Below, piece after piece: positions 24,301 through 36,140 of a stretch of 64,000 bases of DNA. Position numbers and translations under genes: made by a program. The stretch spans positions 4,731,534-4,795,533 of the forward strand of contig NC_043740.1 of assembly GCF_004337985.1 (NCBI RefSeq). Reading direction: 5' to 3'. The stretch is from Pyricularia pennisetigena (Eukaryota > Ascomycota > Sordariomycetes > Magnaporthales > Pyriculariaceae). Numbering within the stretch: the stretch's first letter is position 1; the number at the start of each line of letters is the position of its first letter. The notes under the pieces are model-generated. The model saw nothing but the letters and a program-made list of their open reading frames with translations, made no database searches and had not been told where the DNA came from.

Positions 24301-25274
24301 AAATCTGGAGCTGATGTTATTCCGTTTGCAGCATCAGTATAATAATCTGGCTCTGATATGTAAACACTCCCAGTTCCGCGGAGAAGGGCACACCTGACGC
24401 TGCTCATACTTTTGCCCACATTGATAAAATGTTGGAAATATGTAGAATACAGCTGATTACTCGTTCTGGTCACGTGCATGTATAGGAAATCTTAAATTTC
24501 GGGTCAACTTCGCAGTCTTACAGCTGAAGTCCTCTCGAGGCATCTGCAATAGCATGGGTTTTACATAGCCTGGAAGAACAAGGTACTCTCTGCCGCTGTT
24601 GAATAATTCCTGCAACTTACTTTCGGCTTTGTTACTTTGAAAACTTTAACATACGTCAGCTCGCTCCACACTCTGCAGTATGCGATACACGGGACAAAAG
24701 AAGCCGGCCTAAAAAGTAGTTCTGTTGGCCTGTAGTGACATTAGTGTCGTTAATAATTACCTTGTTATGTCTGGGTTAGGTAAATATCCCATCATCTGCA
24801 CTCGCGCTCGCTTTCTCAGTTAAGAATCTGCACACTAGACTAGTGACAGGCTAGTCGCGCTAACGGAGGAATTTTTCATATAGCGACATTGGATAACTTT
24901 CTGTTAAAAAATCTTGACACAAAAAACACCGGAAATGGACCAGGAAATGAGACGATTTTTTATAACCTATGAATCGCCAAGAGAATCCGTGTCCGTAAAG
25001 CAAATCTCCAGTGTTATAGGCATAAAGCAATACGACGGGGATCGCCGATATGATCGAAAATGTCAAAGTCGACAGAGTATGAATAATTGTCAAACTTACA
25101 TACAGTTCAGTAGCTATATAAATCAAGGAGCAAATCCAACTTGGTTCCTCGATTTATCTAAACACCATGAGCATTTTTTTAGCTTGGATTCTCCCGTGGC
25201 TATATCATCCAAAGACAACCGTTGCAACTCCTCCAACAAGTCAAGCTTCATCAATCTCCACATCGACTCTCACC
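21377..25274. other. 3.9 kb gene-poor interval
   Basis: Only short overlapping frames without recognisable features. A TATAAATA at about 23604 is followed by a leader-like C/T-rich stretch, but the ATGs after it close within about 10-30 codons; this may be a decayed gene or a non-coding transcript. The right end holds the promoter of the small secreted protein at 25275. Confidence 0.5.
25115..25122 (+). promoter_or_regulatory. TATA box of the six-cysteine secreted protein gene
   Basis: TATATAAA lies 153 bp before the start codon at 25275, followed by a CT-rich leader ending in CTCACCATG. Confidence 0.5.
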
Positions 25275-25547
25275 ATGCAGCTTTCCGTATTTATCACATT
25301 CTTTGCTGTGGCCGCTGGGCTCCAGGAAGCGCGTGGAAAAGGAGGTATGTTCTTCCCGTAAAAGAAAGGAGCCCAAGGCTCAATGTCGAATTTGCTCAAC
25401 TTCTTTAAGGGCAATCTCCTGATATAGCAAGTTGCCAGCAGAGCGGTGTAGCCCAGTGCTAACTCTTTACTAGGCGAATGCCGTGGTTGTAGGGATTGTG
25501 TGGCCAAAGAGGCAAATGGAAGTCCCCTATCATGCCTCTGTAAGTTT

Positions 25548-25588
<41 letters not shown>

Positions 25589-25725
25589 CTTTTTTTTTTT
25601 TTTAAACTAGGAAATAAGACTGTTGCACTTTGCCAAACCGGGCACGGCATTCATATTGACTTCTCACAGATGACGCAACATCAAGCACCAAGGGCAGATG
25701 CCTTAATATCTGCCCAGGTAGATAG
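25275..25725 (+). CDS. Small secreted six-cysteine protein (candidate effector), two introns
   Basis: Predicted exons are 25275-25344, 25474-25539 and 25670-25725, giving 63 residues. Intron 1 has donor GTATGT, branch CTAAC (25459-25463) and acceptor TAG; intron 2 has donor GTAAGT, branch TTGAC (25656-25660) and acceptor CAG, and contains a T run of over 50 bases. Exons join in phase without stops. Residues 1 to about 20 are a signal peptide (MQLSVFITFFAVAAG...). The mature part is about 43 residues with six cysteines at 26, 29, 32, 44, 56 and 60 (C-x2-C-x2-C-x11-C-x11-C-x3-C), enough for three disulfides, and ends CPGR. The start has an ACC context, and a TATA box lies upstream. An in-frame ATG at 25167 is less likely because it puts the signal segment internally. 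Small size, signal peptide, paired cysteines and a gene-poor, repeat-near site are typical of fungal apoplastic effectors. The family is not recognised; the role is inference. Confidence 0.65.
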
Positions 25726-27469
25726 CATGATGAAGGGCACGGAGACAGCCGAGTGGGAATTGAGGGTTTACATGTAAAGATGTTGGTTGTACAATCTCGA
25801 GTGCAATTTCCACCAACCAGAATCAAACTTTCTCAGATGGAAGCTGGTAATTCGTGGGGCCAATTACCCAGCTGCTGCCCTCTCGGGGTCGCCATATAGC
25901 CATTTTTAAGCTCATGCGCTTAGCTTAAGCATAAGATACTATGAATTCGCAACTGCGTGGAGCATTTTGTCATATCCCTCATGTCGGAGTCCTGCGCTTG
26001 TTGGACGAGAGAGCCATGGCTGCTTGCGCCGGACTCGCTTCACGTAATCCAAACAAGAAATTATCTGTCTTTTGCGACTTGAGTGACTCCCAACCTGCAG
26101 GCGACGTCAGCCTAATATCATATTGATTATGTGCAAAGAAAAAGATATGCTTAGCAATACCTATAGTACCTTTAATTTCCCTCTGTAATCATGCTAATTT
26201 GTTCAGTTGAAGGGCGGTTTGATCAAAATTCCGGTAACGGTTACTTGTCCTGTTCCAAATTGCCTTGATCACTCAGACCACTGCACACAGGGCCTGGTTT
26301 TAATCTGAAGCTTTCGGCTGCCGGAGCGACCTGCCCATCACCAACTAGCACTAGACGTGTATGGGACGAAAAACGCCTCTAATCGCTCTCATCCACACCA
26401 TCCGGTGTCACCCGGATGGTAGCTTTGGTCTATTATTGTCGAATGTTCAAGTCTCAAATGTCAAACGTTATAGAGATCGTGTGCGCTACCACTCGCCAGT
26501 AAATGTGGTGGATGGCTATCCTACCCAGTCACCCATACTTTGCCAAGCCTTCCATCTTTCTGGCTGCACCGCTTGATCGCATCAAGCCCGCCAAAAAGAA
26601 CAGACTAAGCAAGGGAACCACAAGCTTGTTACGACGCCAAATGCGGGCGGGACGTTTCCCCGCATCTTGGTGCACGGGGTAGTTGCGGAGGTGGTCCACT
26701 GTCGTTGAGCTCAATGACAAATTGAGTCGTTGACAGTCAATCTCAACAAGGATGTGGTGCTCCACCCACCGATTTTGGGGCAATTTCTTTTTTTTTTTTT
26801 TTCTTTTTCTTTTCCATTTTGTGCTTCTCCGTTGTGATTACGGCTTTCGGAGTCTGGAAACACAACGTGGTCGAGATAAACTTTGCGCCCGACTGGCTGG
26901 CCTGAACCTACTGTAGTGTTTCTCGCTGGTTTTTTTTCTTCTTCTAATCCCAAGATTGCCCAGATCAGCAGAAAAACAAAAACGTTCAAGCCGACCATCT
27001 CAGACGAGACGACAGTTCGGACAATGCTCGGGGGACCCTAGACTGAATGCTTAATCCGACACCGTTCATGTCAACGTCAGCAAGCATCCCCAGCTGCAGT
27101 AAAATCGGGCCTTGTCGACTGGTATTACATCTTCGGCACGTATCCGGCAGTCGACGGGCCACCTTTAATTGGAGCCCGCTCAGCAAATATCGAAGCCGTT
27201 GTCGCAGTCGAGGCCAGCAGACTCCGCACCACCCCGCAAACTCTGCAAAAAGCCGAAACCCACCGGACATCATTACCTCTCCACCGTCCATTCAACAAGA
27301 GTGGAGATTTCCCACTCGGAAGAGACCACCCTTGCGGGCATGTTGAGCAAATCGAAGGCCTCTGATTATTGTACAAAAAGGGCCCGGCGTTCCTTCACCC
27401 CGATTCTCTGTCAGGCCTGACCCTGTCTGTGCCTTATTCCTTGTGGGTGCACCAGTCAACCCGTTCAAC
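25726..27469. other. Intergenic, no supported gene
   Basis: Frames here are short and conflicting. One minus-strand frame (26711-26998) starts with a hydrophobic segment but runs through a low-complexity Lys tract and is not accepted. The right end is the promoter side of the transporter gene. Confidence 0.5.
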
Positions 27470-29335
27470 ATGTCGCACGCAAACCCCGATTCCAAGACGG
27501 AGGCAGAGGTCTCCAGGGCACAGACGGCCGACGACTACGATGCTGGAAACTTGAAAGAGGATGCCGGTCAGAAGCGGGATTACAGCGGTGCCGTGACCAG
27601 CACCGACCCAGCCGAAAAGGCGCTTGTTCGGAAGTTGGACTGGCGCATCATGGTGAATAACGCGCCTGCTTGAGTTTTCACCCCTGGGACAAGAACGGAC
27701 TCACCTGACAAGCTTCCCAAAACAACAGCCCACGCTCTGCGTCATGTACTTTCTCAACTATGTCGACCGCAACGCCATCGCGCAGGCGCGTCTCAACGAC
27801 CTCGAAAAGGATCTGGGCATGAGCGGTTTCGACTTTAACGTCGCCGTCTCGATCCTCTTTGTCGGCTATGTGCTGTTCCAGATTCCCAGCAACATGTTGA
27901 TCACGAGGATACGACCTAGTATCTACATGAGCTCATGGATGATCGTCTGGGCCATCGTTTCTGGTATGTCGGTCACTTGATACTCGACATGGACAATGGT
28001 CATTTTTACTGACCTCTTCTCTGCAGCCTGCACTGCGCTGGTCCACAACAGGGGTGGGCTGATTGCTTCTCGTTTCTTTTTGGGTATCACCGAGGCTCCG
28101 GTATGTCGTGTCTTTTTCTCCACGAGATTTTGACATGCCCGACTGACCAGGCTTTATGGGGTAGTTCTACCCCGGTGCGACCTACATGCTGTCCATCTTT
28201 TATCCCCGCAGAGGTTTGTCTAGTCCACACTCGCCCAAGGCATTCTGCTCGAAACTAACAAAACCACAAGAGGTCGCAACCCGCATCGCCCTTTTGTACT
28301 GCGCGCAGATTCTCGCAACTGGCTTCTCCGGTCTCATCGCCGCCGGGGTTTTTGCAGGCCTGGACGACGTCCGAGGGATTAGCGGTTGGCGATGGTGGGT
28401 AACTCCCTTTCTCAACCAAACCACGTGGGTCCAATTTCTGACGCAAAAGACCGGCATCAGGCTCTTCATCATCGAGGGCGCAGCCACCGCTCTCGTCGGC
28501 CTTCTCGGCTTCTGGGTGCTTCCCGACACGCCGCTGACGACGCGCTGGCTCAACGAGGACGAGCGCAAGATTGCGCATGAGCGCATGGAGCGCGACCGCG
28601 TCGACGACCAGGGCGAGTCGTCGGTCATGGTCGGACTCAAGCAGGCCGTCAAGGACCCCAAGGCGTGGGCGTTTTGTCTCATGCAGAACTTGCACCTGTC
28701 GGCGTGTTCCTTTAACTCGTTCTTCCCGACGTAAGTTCAAGCCATTGATCCTCCTCTTGGAAGCCTTTAAGCATCCTAACCTGACAACAACTACAAAAAA
28801 AAGTGTCGTCAAAACCCTCAAGTTCAACACCACGCAAACCCTCCTCATGACCTGCCCGCCCTTCATCGTAGCGGGCATGTTCGGCATCGGCTTCGGCTGG
28901 TCTTCGGGCCGGCTGCACGAGCGCACCTGGCACATCACGGTGGGCCTCGCCCTGGCCGTGGTGGGCTTCGTGCTCGCGGCCGCCGAGATGAGCGTGGCGG
29001 GCCGATACACGGCGTGCTTCATCTTCGCGGCCGGGGCCTACTCGGTCAACTCGGTCATCATCGGCTGGGCGTCCAGCACCTGCTCGCAGACAAAGGAGAA
29101 GAAGGCCGTCGTGCTGGCCATGACCAACGTCGCCGGCCAGATCGGTTACATCTACGGCGCCTACATCTGGCCCAGCACCGACGAGCCGAGGTACACGATC
29201 GGCTTCAGCGCCAGCGCGGCGTTTGCGCTGGGGAGCATCGCGTGTGCCTGGTGGATCCGCCTCATGCTCATCAGGGAGAACAAGAGGATCGTCGAGGCGG
29301 CGGCGGGCGCGCCGGTCAACCTGTATGGATACTGA
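27470..29335 (+). CDS. MFS transporter, Dal5/allantoate permease-like (anion:cation symporter family)
   Basis: Predicted exons are 27470-27652, 27729-27963, 28027-28100, 28165-28213, 28271-28394, 28461-28730 and 28804-29335, joining in phase to 488 residues, normal for the family. The N-terminal cytoplasmic tail leads into LVRKLDWRIMP, then helix 1 with LNYVDRNAIAQARL, where this family has LS.LDR.NIGNA. The first loop reads ARLNDLEKDLGMSG. Then come the PSNMLITR motif (family PSN...K), ASRFFLGITEAPFYPG (family R...G..EAGF.PG) and FYPRREVATRIALLY. Helices continue through IIEGAATALVG, where Dal5-type proteins have I.EG..T, and LPDTP after helix 6. The C-terminal half has the usual six further helices, ending NLYGY. 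Dal5-like proteins import small carboxylates such as allantoate, pantothenate or nicotinate at the plasma membrane; the substrate cannot be read from sequence. It is a single gene with no obvious cluster partners. The first donor (GTGAAT) is the weakest splice call. Confidence 0.9.
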
Positions 29336-29764
29336 AGACGGGTATCATGGGGAAGCAGATGGGGATGGAGTGTATAAATGGGTTGGACGTGTGTTTGCAG
29401 CGTGCCTTGTTTGACAGAAAAGTAGCGGCGATAATGAAAGCGCTTGACTCTTTAGGTATGGCCAAGGCAACAATGTGCTTCTCTTCAAGCGTGCTCCTTA
29501 TTTATCCCAGTGGTCGATTGACGGCCCGCAGCCAAAAACATGCAGGTGGCCCAGAAGCGGAATAGGTCCAAGCCTGCAGCGCATCAAGTGCAGCCGAAAC
29601 CAAAAAAAAAAGGCAATAAAGGACATGCACAATCCAGGCAGCAGCAGGCAGCAGAGGACTAACGCGCAGCCAAGTCGCTCAACGTCGATGATATAACGGA
29701 GCACAAAAACCTCCAAGCTCCGCTTAAAATTCATCGCTCGGCCTCTTTATGCAAACGTGGTCGC
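29336..29764. other. Intergenic
   Basis: The 3' flank of the transporter gene. No coding signal beyond short shadows. Confidence 0.5.
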
Positions 29765-30562
29765 GTGTTTGACTACGACTACCCAACAACGGAGGATTTC
29801 GAACAGGCAACCAAAAAGGCCATTGACGAAAAAGACCGTCTTCCCTACTCCGAGAATACCAACCACCCAAGAACCCCAGCGACGGCAGCAAATTCACCCT
29901 CAAAACCACAAACACCCTCCCCCTTCACGCTCCGGCACTGCCTCACCCACACCTCGGGCCTCGCCTACGACGCCACGTCGGACGAGCTCCACCCCGCCCG
30001 GCGCGACAGGCTCCCGTCCTCCGACCCGCGCGCCACCGCCAACCTCATCCTCCCCAACCCCATGGGACGTCGCGATTGCAGTTCCACACGCCGCTGGTCT
30101 TCAGCCCAGGCGAGGCGGGGAGGCGGGTGCTACGGCACGGGACTACGGCGGCGCTGCTGCGCAACGACGGTGTCTTGGTGGGCTCCGGGGCTGTTCGCGG
30201 AGCTGTCTAGGCCGCAGCTTTTCCGGCGTGGAGGACCCGCGCTTGCAGGCTTGGCTGGCCGAGGGGCAGGATGTCAAGGCGATGCTGATGGGTGGTGGCG
30301 CTGGATGAGGTCCCTGGGAAGTTTTGGGGTGGGGCGGGGGTTATGGCGGCTTCGGGGATGATCAACAGCTTTTAGGGCGAGTTTTGGATTGTTTTCTGCT
30401 GAGCCGACTCTGCCAACAACAGCTCGTGTGCAGTGGGTTGATCGCATCGGCGGCACCGCGGGTTTCTACGGCAGCCGGACCTTTCCGGTCGGTGATGAGC
30501 CAACCTTCAGGCTCTATTCCAAGTTCCAAACGGGAGTGTCCGGCTTGGTGGGTGTGGCATGA
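29765..30562 (+). pseudogene. Broken beta-lactamase-fold serine hydrolase (class C / LovD-like)
   Basis: Family sequence is spread over several frames. In order: FTLRHCLTHTSGLAYD, the segment that follows the catalytic SxxK region in beta-lactamase-like esterases (family TLRHLLTHTSGL.Y), with DELHPARRDRL after it, in one frame to about 30060. Then FHTPLVFSPGEAG (family PL.F.PG..W.Y) and ALLRNDGVLVGSG in a second frame, EDPRLQAWLAEGQDV in a third, then VPGKFWGGAGVMAASGMIN, and finally WVDRIGGTAGFYGS with PVGDEPTFRLYSKF at the C-terminus, back in the first frame up to the stop at 30562. The SxxK nucleophile segment is absent from the left end. At least four frame changes and in-frame stops mean it is dead. 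Relatives act as esterases or transesterases in secondary metabolism, but no such cluster is visible here. Confidence 0.8.
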
Positions 30563-33119
30563 CAAGAAGAATGATTCAGCATGGCGTGCGTTTGATCATC
30601 GCAAGTCGAACCAGACATGCAGCAGAAAATCAGATGAAAAACAATCCCTGCTGAAAACTATTTAGCTACTGTGAAAACAGCAGACAAGACCACGCGAGGC
30701 TTGTGGAGGCCAGAATTCTACGCCAATATGCTTTCGTTGACGGGTTCCTATTTTATTTTATTTTCCACATGATTTTGTACCGCGCGCCACTCTCTGGCAT
30801 TTGACTTGCCACGCCCGCGAGAGTCAAGATGGCTTGTTTTTTTCGAGACACTGTCCCGACTTTTTCCTCGCCCTCCTCTTCGCTGCTTCACTGCCGCCCG
30901 AGGCCGCCCTACAAACTCCCAGACCTACTAGAAACATAGCCCTGCGGTGCCATGCTCTCGGAACACAAGGCGGACTTGGACAGTAGGTTTTTGCAGCTTG
31001 TTGGGTCGGGTGTGTGGGTTTCGCTTGCTCTAGTGCTTCTGGGAACGGTATCTTGACACCATGGGGGATTAAAAAAAGAATAACAGAATTCTCTGACTAT
31101 ACTCTAGGTTCTTGCAAGGCAAGAAAAACAGCAGGCACAATATTGTATCAGAGTTATAAAAGAGGGTTTGGTAAAGCACTTCCCCGTAATGTCGGCAGTT
31201 CTATCTAGTCAGCCCAAGATCCAAAGCCTTATTAGGAGGTTGACTCAACCGGCGTGTGCTTCTTCTCCTTGATACGCGAGGCCCAATCCATAACCTAAAC
31301 TATGGGATCATAATATTTCTCGAAATCTGACGCAGTCTGAAAGTGCTGGGCTGTGCATGGTAGCTCGTGTTGGTGCAACGATTTGGCGCCTTCCAGCTTG
31401 CAACAGTGGTTGAGGCTAGTCCTCGTTAAATCTAATATTGGTGTCGCCCCAGTCCTAGCACACATTTTTGCCAGGCACGGCATCCGACTCCGCCATGCGG
31501 ATGGATACGGTGCCGGTGGCGAAAAGAACTATGGTCGAGGGATGCATTCTTGACTGGTTCCTTAAATGGTAGACCTTTTACTCGTGTGGGATTTTTACAC
31601 AAATAAACGGCACATAAATCACTAGGCTAATTAAAGGCTGTTTTAGGTAGAGAGCTGATATTCCAAAAACACCAACAGGAGACAAACAAACTATGAAAAG
31701 AAATATGGATTGTGGATTCAAAGAACGAAAGTGGGTAAAAGAGGCAAGTGTAAAAGAGAACCCGAATAAATGTTAAACAGGAGCTTATCAGTGGTCACGA
31801 CTGCAACCTTCACTGTTCGCCAGCATTGATGGCCATGATATCAGTGATTAGATCTAGTGCTGCATCGATTTTTGCTTGACTCCCGAGTCTATTCTTGGAA
31901 CAAGTACGAAGATGAGATGATGAAACATAAATAGCATGATCCTGTGCCGAGTCAGCTGCTCGCAGGGCATCTCCGAATCTTACGTATATGCATAAAAATG
32001 GTAGTCCCAGCCCCGGGCCCCAGGACTCCCAGGCTTCTTTGGGGTGCTGCGCCATGTGAGTTTCCCCTCGCAAAAAAAGGGGGGAGTGGACAACTGCGCT
32101 ACGGTTTTCCTTCAAATCTCATACTTGATGACGCAAACCACTTTCATAATTTCCAACGGCATTTTATGCTTTTTGCCATAATCCTCAAAACCAACAGACA
32201 CTCTTATATAAAGCAGACAAAAAAAAAAGAAAAAAAAGAAAAGAATAATATGGTCAGGGCGACCGCGACAGCCTGTTGACTTGCTACACTTGCCGCCGAG
32301 TTTTGTTTCCGGGCGAGCGTCTACAATCTCGCCAGAAAAGCCTGAATAGATTCACGCGCTCGCGGCACGACCTGCGCCTGACCTGCGCCTGACCTCTCGA
32401 AACACCACCATGCGACGGATGCGATATGGCCGAGTGATTGCGCCAAAGGGGCGGCGCTGGCTCGCAGCTTTGGATTTGAAACTCCGACGACTGAGGTCCA
32501 TCTTGTTCAAAGAGGTGGCGGTTTAGAAAACCCAACACCGATAGAGACAGACGAATGGGAAAATCACCAGTCGACGACTAAACGAACCGCACCAAGTCCA
32601 AGCGAGGCTCTGAGTGTGATCAAAGCCGGGATGGATGCGTGGGGCTGTTCGACGACTGCCGACCAACCGACATTTTGAATGGATTGCACCCGAGGCCAAA
32701 TCAGCATGACTCAAAAACGGCTGAGACGGTCGGGATGCCGATAAGCTTGTAATGGTGCGTAGGGGCGCATGGCAATAAAGGCCATAAGCGGGATATAATT
32801 AGTCTATACTAGCCACTCTGTTTTCCGAGACAAAATATGGTTTTCTTTTAAGTTATAATAACGTTATAAAACAAATAGCTTTTGAGTAGGGCGAAAGGCC
32901 GGCAGGGGGCGAGAGTAACGGCATGATCGGATGCCAGGTAACAAGGACCCAAGGTTTGGGGGAGAGCAATACTCCTGCGACAGTTATGGAGACAAAAAAA
33001 CCATTGAAAAGACGATAGTAGACGTGGGTAATTTTGGTAGTATATCAGCTCTGTCTAACTTTTTGTATACAACTTCAAAGTGGGCATGCTCTGGCAAAAA
33101 TGAAAAGTAGAAAATCGTA
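30563..33119. other. 2.6 kb intergenic, no supported gene
   Basis: Short conflicting frames only. A TATATAAAG at about 32205 on the plus strand (also TATA-like in reverse) is not followed by a lasting frame on either strand. Confidence 0.5.
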
Positions 33120-33717
33120 TCATCGTCCGCCTGCGGGATTAGAGCCGCCCTTGCCACCTCGACTTCGGCCCGGCGCGTGCTTCGGGAGCCTCGCGTTCGC
33201 GGCCGCATAGTCATGAGCCGTCTGACCCTGTTCCGTTTTCGATTTTTGCTTGCGCTGCTTTTCGGCCTCTTGTTTCTCCATTTGTTCTACATAATATCCA
33301 GGTACTGTGCTCCTAAGTTCCCACTCCGCCCTGTGTCGATGTCGCACCCTCCAGAGGGCTTCGTCGTTGGGGTGCCACACATGCTGACTGTCCCACCCTA
33401 CCGGTGTTCGCTTTTGCAGGGCTTCGGGGGTGGAGGCCTGCGTTTGAATCTCTGGAGGCAGCAAAAGAACAGACCGGAATGTCAGCACTGTGTATTCGNN
33501 GGGGGGTGGATGGGGGTCGTAAATCAATAAAGACTCGGGCCATGTCCAGGAGCCATCCATGGGAATGAAAAAGGACGGGGGTTCGATTGGATTGCGATGA
33601 CGGAAACTGACCATTACTTCTGGCTGCAACTGCATTTGTAGCCTCACCAAACTGTACAGGGCTCGCAGTAGCCACGCTAGCCAGCACAGCTACAATGAAG
33701 GGGAGGGTAAAATGCAT
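33120..33717 (-). pseudogene. Secreted-protein gene with a frame break and two N bases
   Basis: At 33717 an ATG opens a textbook signal peptide (MHFTLPFIVAVLASVATASP). This frame soon loses coding character, while the next frame stays open from about 33650 to the stop at 33120. That frame has a gene-like sequence: SWTWPESLLIYDPHPPP, then FRSVLLLPPEIQ, a Gln/Lys/Glu-rich helix (EQMEKQEAEKQRKQ) and a basic Gly-rich end. No intron of acceptable length joins the two; the GT-AG pairs giving the right shift are under about 40 nt. So either one base is missing or extra between about 33600 and 33690, or the gene is broken. Two N bases at 33499-33500, next to a C/G homopolymer, show the assembly is uncertain here, although Ns there would not cause this upstream shift. 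Family not recognised. Confidence 0.5.
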
Positions 33718-36140
33718 TGTGATTAGGAGCTTGGAAAGCAGTTTGATTTTAAGATACAGTTATTTCCTGGTAGATACTAGAAATTAGGGAAATTATTTGC
33801 TTGCAAGGAGAGCGACCATGGCAAAATATAAAGCACATTGTACATCCTTATAGGTAACTTTGCAGCTATTTTTTTGGTTGCTGATATTTATAACAAAGAG
33901 TTTATTTTCTGCGCAAAAGTCATTCTAACTTACTCCGAGCTTACTTTTACTTAAGGAGAGTTGAGTGGGTCATCTCGGTTATGCCGTAATATCAGTCAAG
34001 TTGAGGATTTATTTACGGTACATAATATCCTGTTCCTGTTGGTCATGGCCAACTAACTTTAGTTTGAGTATCTCCGATTTGCATTACAAACGGCAGGCTG
34101 ACCACTAGGAATTCTTTTGCCCAGCAAAACATAAGGGTTTCTTATTTACAACTTTGCAGTATGACTTGAGGCCGCAGTTTGCATTAAATGCAACTGAGTG
34201 TCATTGAAAACAAAGCTTCGTCAGCCGCAGAAACAGTGCATATAGGCAATGTATGATGCAGCCTGGAAATAAGAGAAGTGGCAAATATGCAATTTTTCAA
34301 TTTTTCCATCAAATAGCACGGGTTTGGCGTCCATGAACAACAGCTCAGGATTTTGTGGCACAAAGCGTCAAGTGGCCGCACTAAGAGCTATGAGGGCATC
34401 CCGGCTACGCCTTCAAAGACATGAGTAATAAATACGAGCTTACAGGCCATGACCTGGTGGTCTACATAGTCCACAATCTCCACCTGCTAGACTGAATCAG
34501 CGCCGACTCATTTCGCAATGCTTGTTCTCCTAGGGTGAATCCACTGCCAAAGTTCCCCTTGGTCGTTGCCAGTTTGCAGGTAGCACACACGATGCGAGCC
34601 TCGTGTTGAACGCGCTGGAAGTCCTCGTGCGCTCGATCGATATTACGGCTAGCACATGTAGCGGGTGACTCTGGAGAAGGCCGATGTGATGGAAATGAGA
34701 TGCTTAGCTGGAATTGACAAATTTGAATATGGCGCGATTACAGTGGCGGGCCTGACAAGGTAGAGCGAACGCTGATAACAATTTGATTAACTTATCCATC
34801 CAAATGCTTTTAAATATCAAGTGATTTCGCTCGTCCACCTTTGAATCCCTTGGAGGTTGTCGCTGACCTGCAGTCTGCATCCATGTGATGATACATCTCG
34901 TTTTTTGTTTCTTTCTTTTTTTTTTTACCGGGAGTGCAAAGGAAATTTGGCTGGCTTGTCATTTACGAACTTGTAAATTTCGCTCTTTACAAATCAAGTC
35001 ATGTGGTGATAGTTTCGCCAACTTCTTTCCCAGTCGAGGCATATGCTTAAATCAATTCATGTAGAAAAAAACTACGAAGACACATAGTTCACGGTCTTTA
35101 CTAAGTGCAAATAATGAGGAAAGAATTGTTATATTGTTTAACGGGCAGTTCAAACATCAAAACACTTGAAACTTGACATATCCTCAACTCAAAGTCAGGG
35201 AGGTGCATGGTTGCACACAGATGTACATGGGCTTATTTTGCTCACAACTCTACATTCTCTGACAGTGTTCTCCTTTGTCTACTGTCAAATGTAGCTCCAT
35301 CAAAAAGACACAGAAAACGTGCGATGTAAATGACATGGATATTCAAGTCATTCAATATTTGCTCAAGCTATTGACAGCGCATACTGGTTCAGAACTTGGG
35401 CTGCATTAAAATTCTCGCGATGGGTAACATTCAATAGGCAATGACAATTCGCTCCGTATCATATAATCTCATGGTAGATGACTTTAGTAAGGTGGCAATA
35501 AATACAGGTTAAGCTGAAGCCGTCAACACTATCGCGCTGCCAGGAATTATTGTCCTTGCCCTTGGCGGCTTCAAGCTAGACGGGGGTTTCCTGCGACAAG
35601 AACAGACCTGCTTCAATTTGAAATGGGAAAAAAAAAAAACAAAAGCGTTCATCTTCATAACATGGTTCTGACCAACACTCCAGCGGAACTACCATCCCCC
35701 AGAGTACAGGTCCGCACAATACATTTCCGGGTTCAGGTCCAAGAGGAGTTCTGCGACGGTTGTGTGAGCAATCTCACACGAAACGACCTCACACGAACCG
35801 ACGTGGGGCCACGGGAGCGCTGGGATATCACCGAAACACAAAGGGTATTTTTCCTGATAGGCCGATAGAGCTTTACTGAGGAGAGCGATTGCGAAATGAA
35901 AGAACTCAAGTACAGCAAAAAAAAAAGGGGGGGCTGAAACAATGATGGATAATTCTAGATAATTTGGGCCAAAACCCAGTATATCGCCAACTAAATCTTA
36001 CAGGCCTAATTAATTATCACGCCAGTATTGCGCCTTGATCTCATGAGTCATAATACAATGACTGTCAAACACTACCTTTTTAGCAAATACACAAAACCTC
36101 TCTTCTCTCCCTCCCCTCTCACCGCAGCAGACGTGTGTGC
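33718..36140. other. 2.4 kb intergenic, no supported gene
   Basis: No frame with family features or intron structure was found. A TATATTT element about 110 bp upstream of 33717 suits the minus-strand secreted-protein gene. The rest appears empty. Confidence 0.5.
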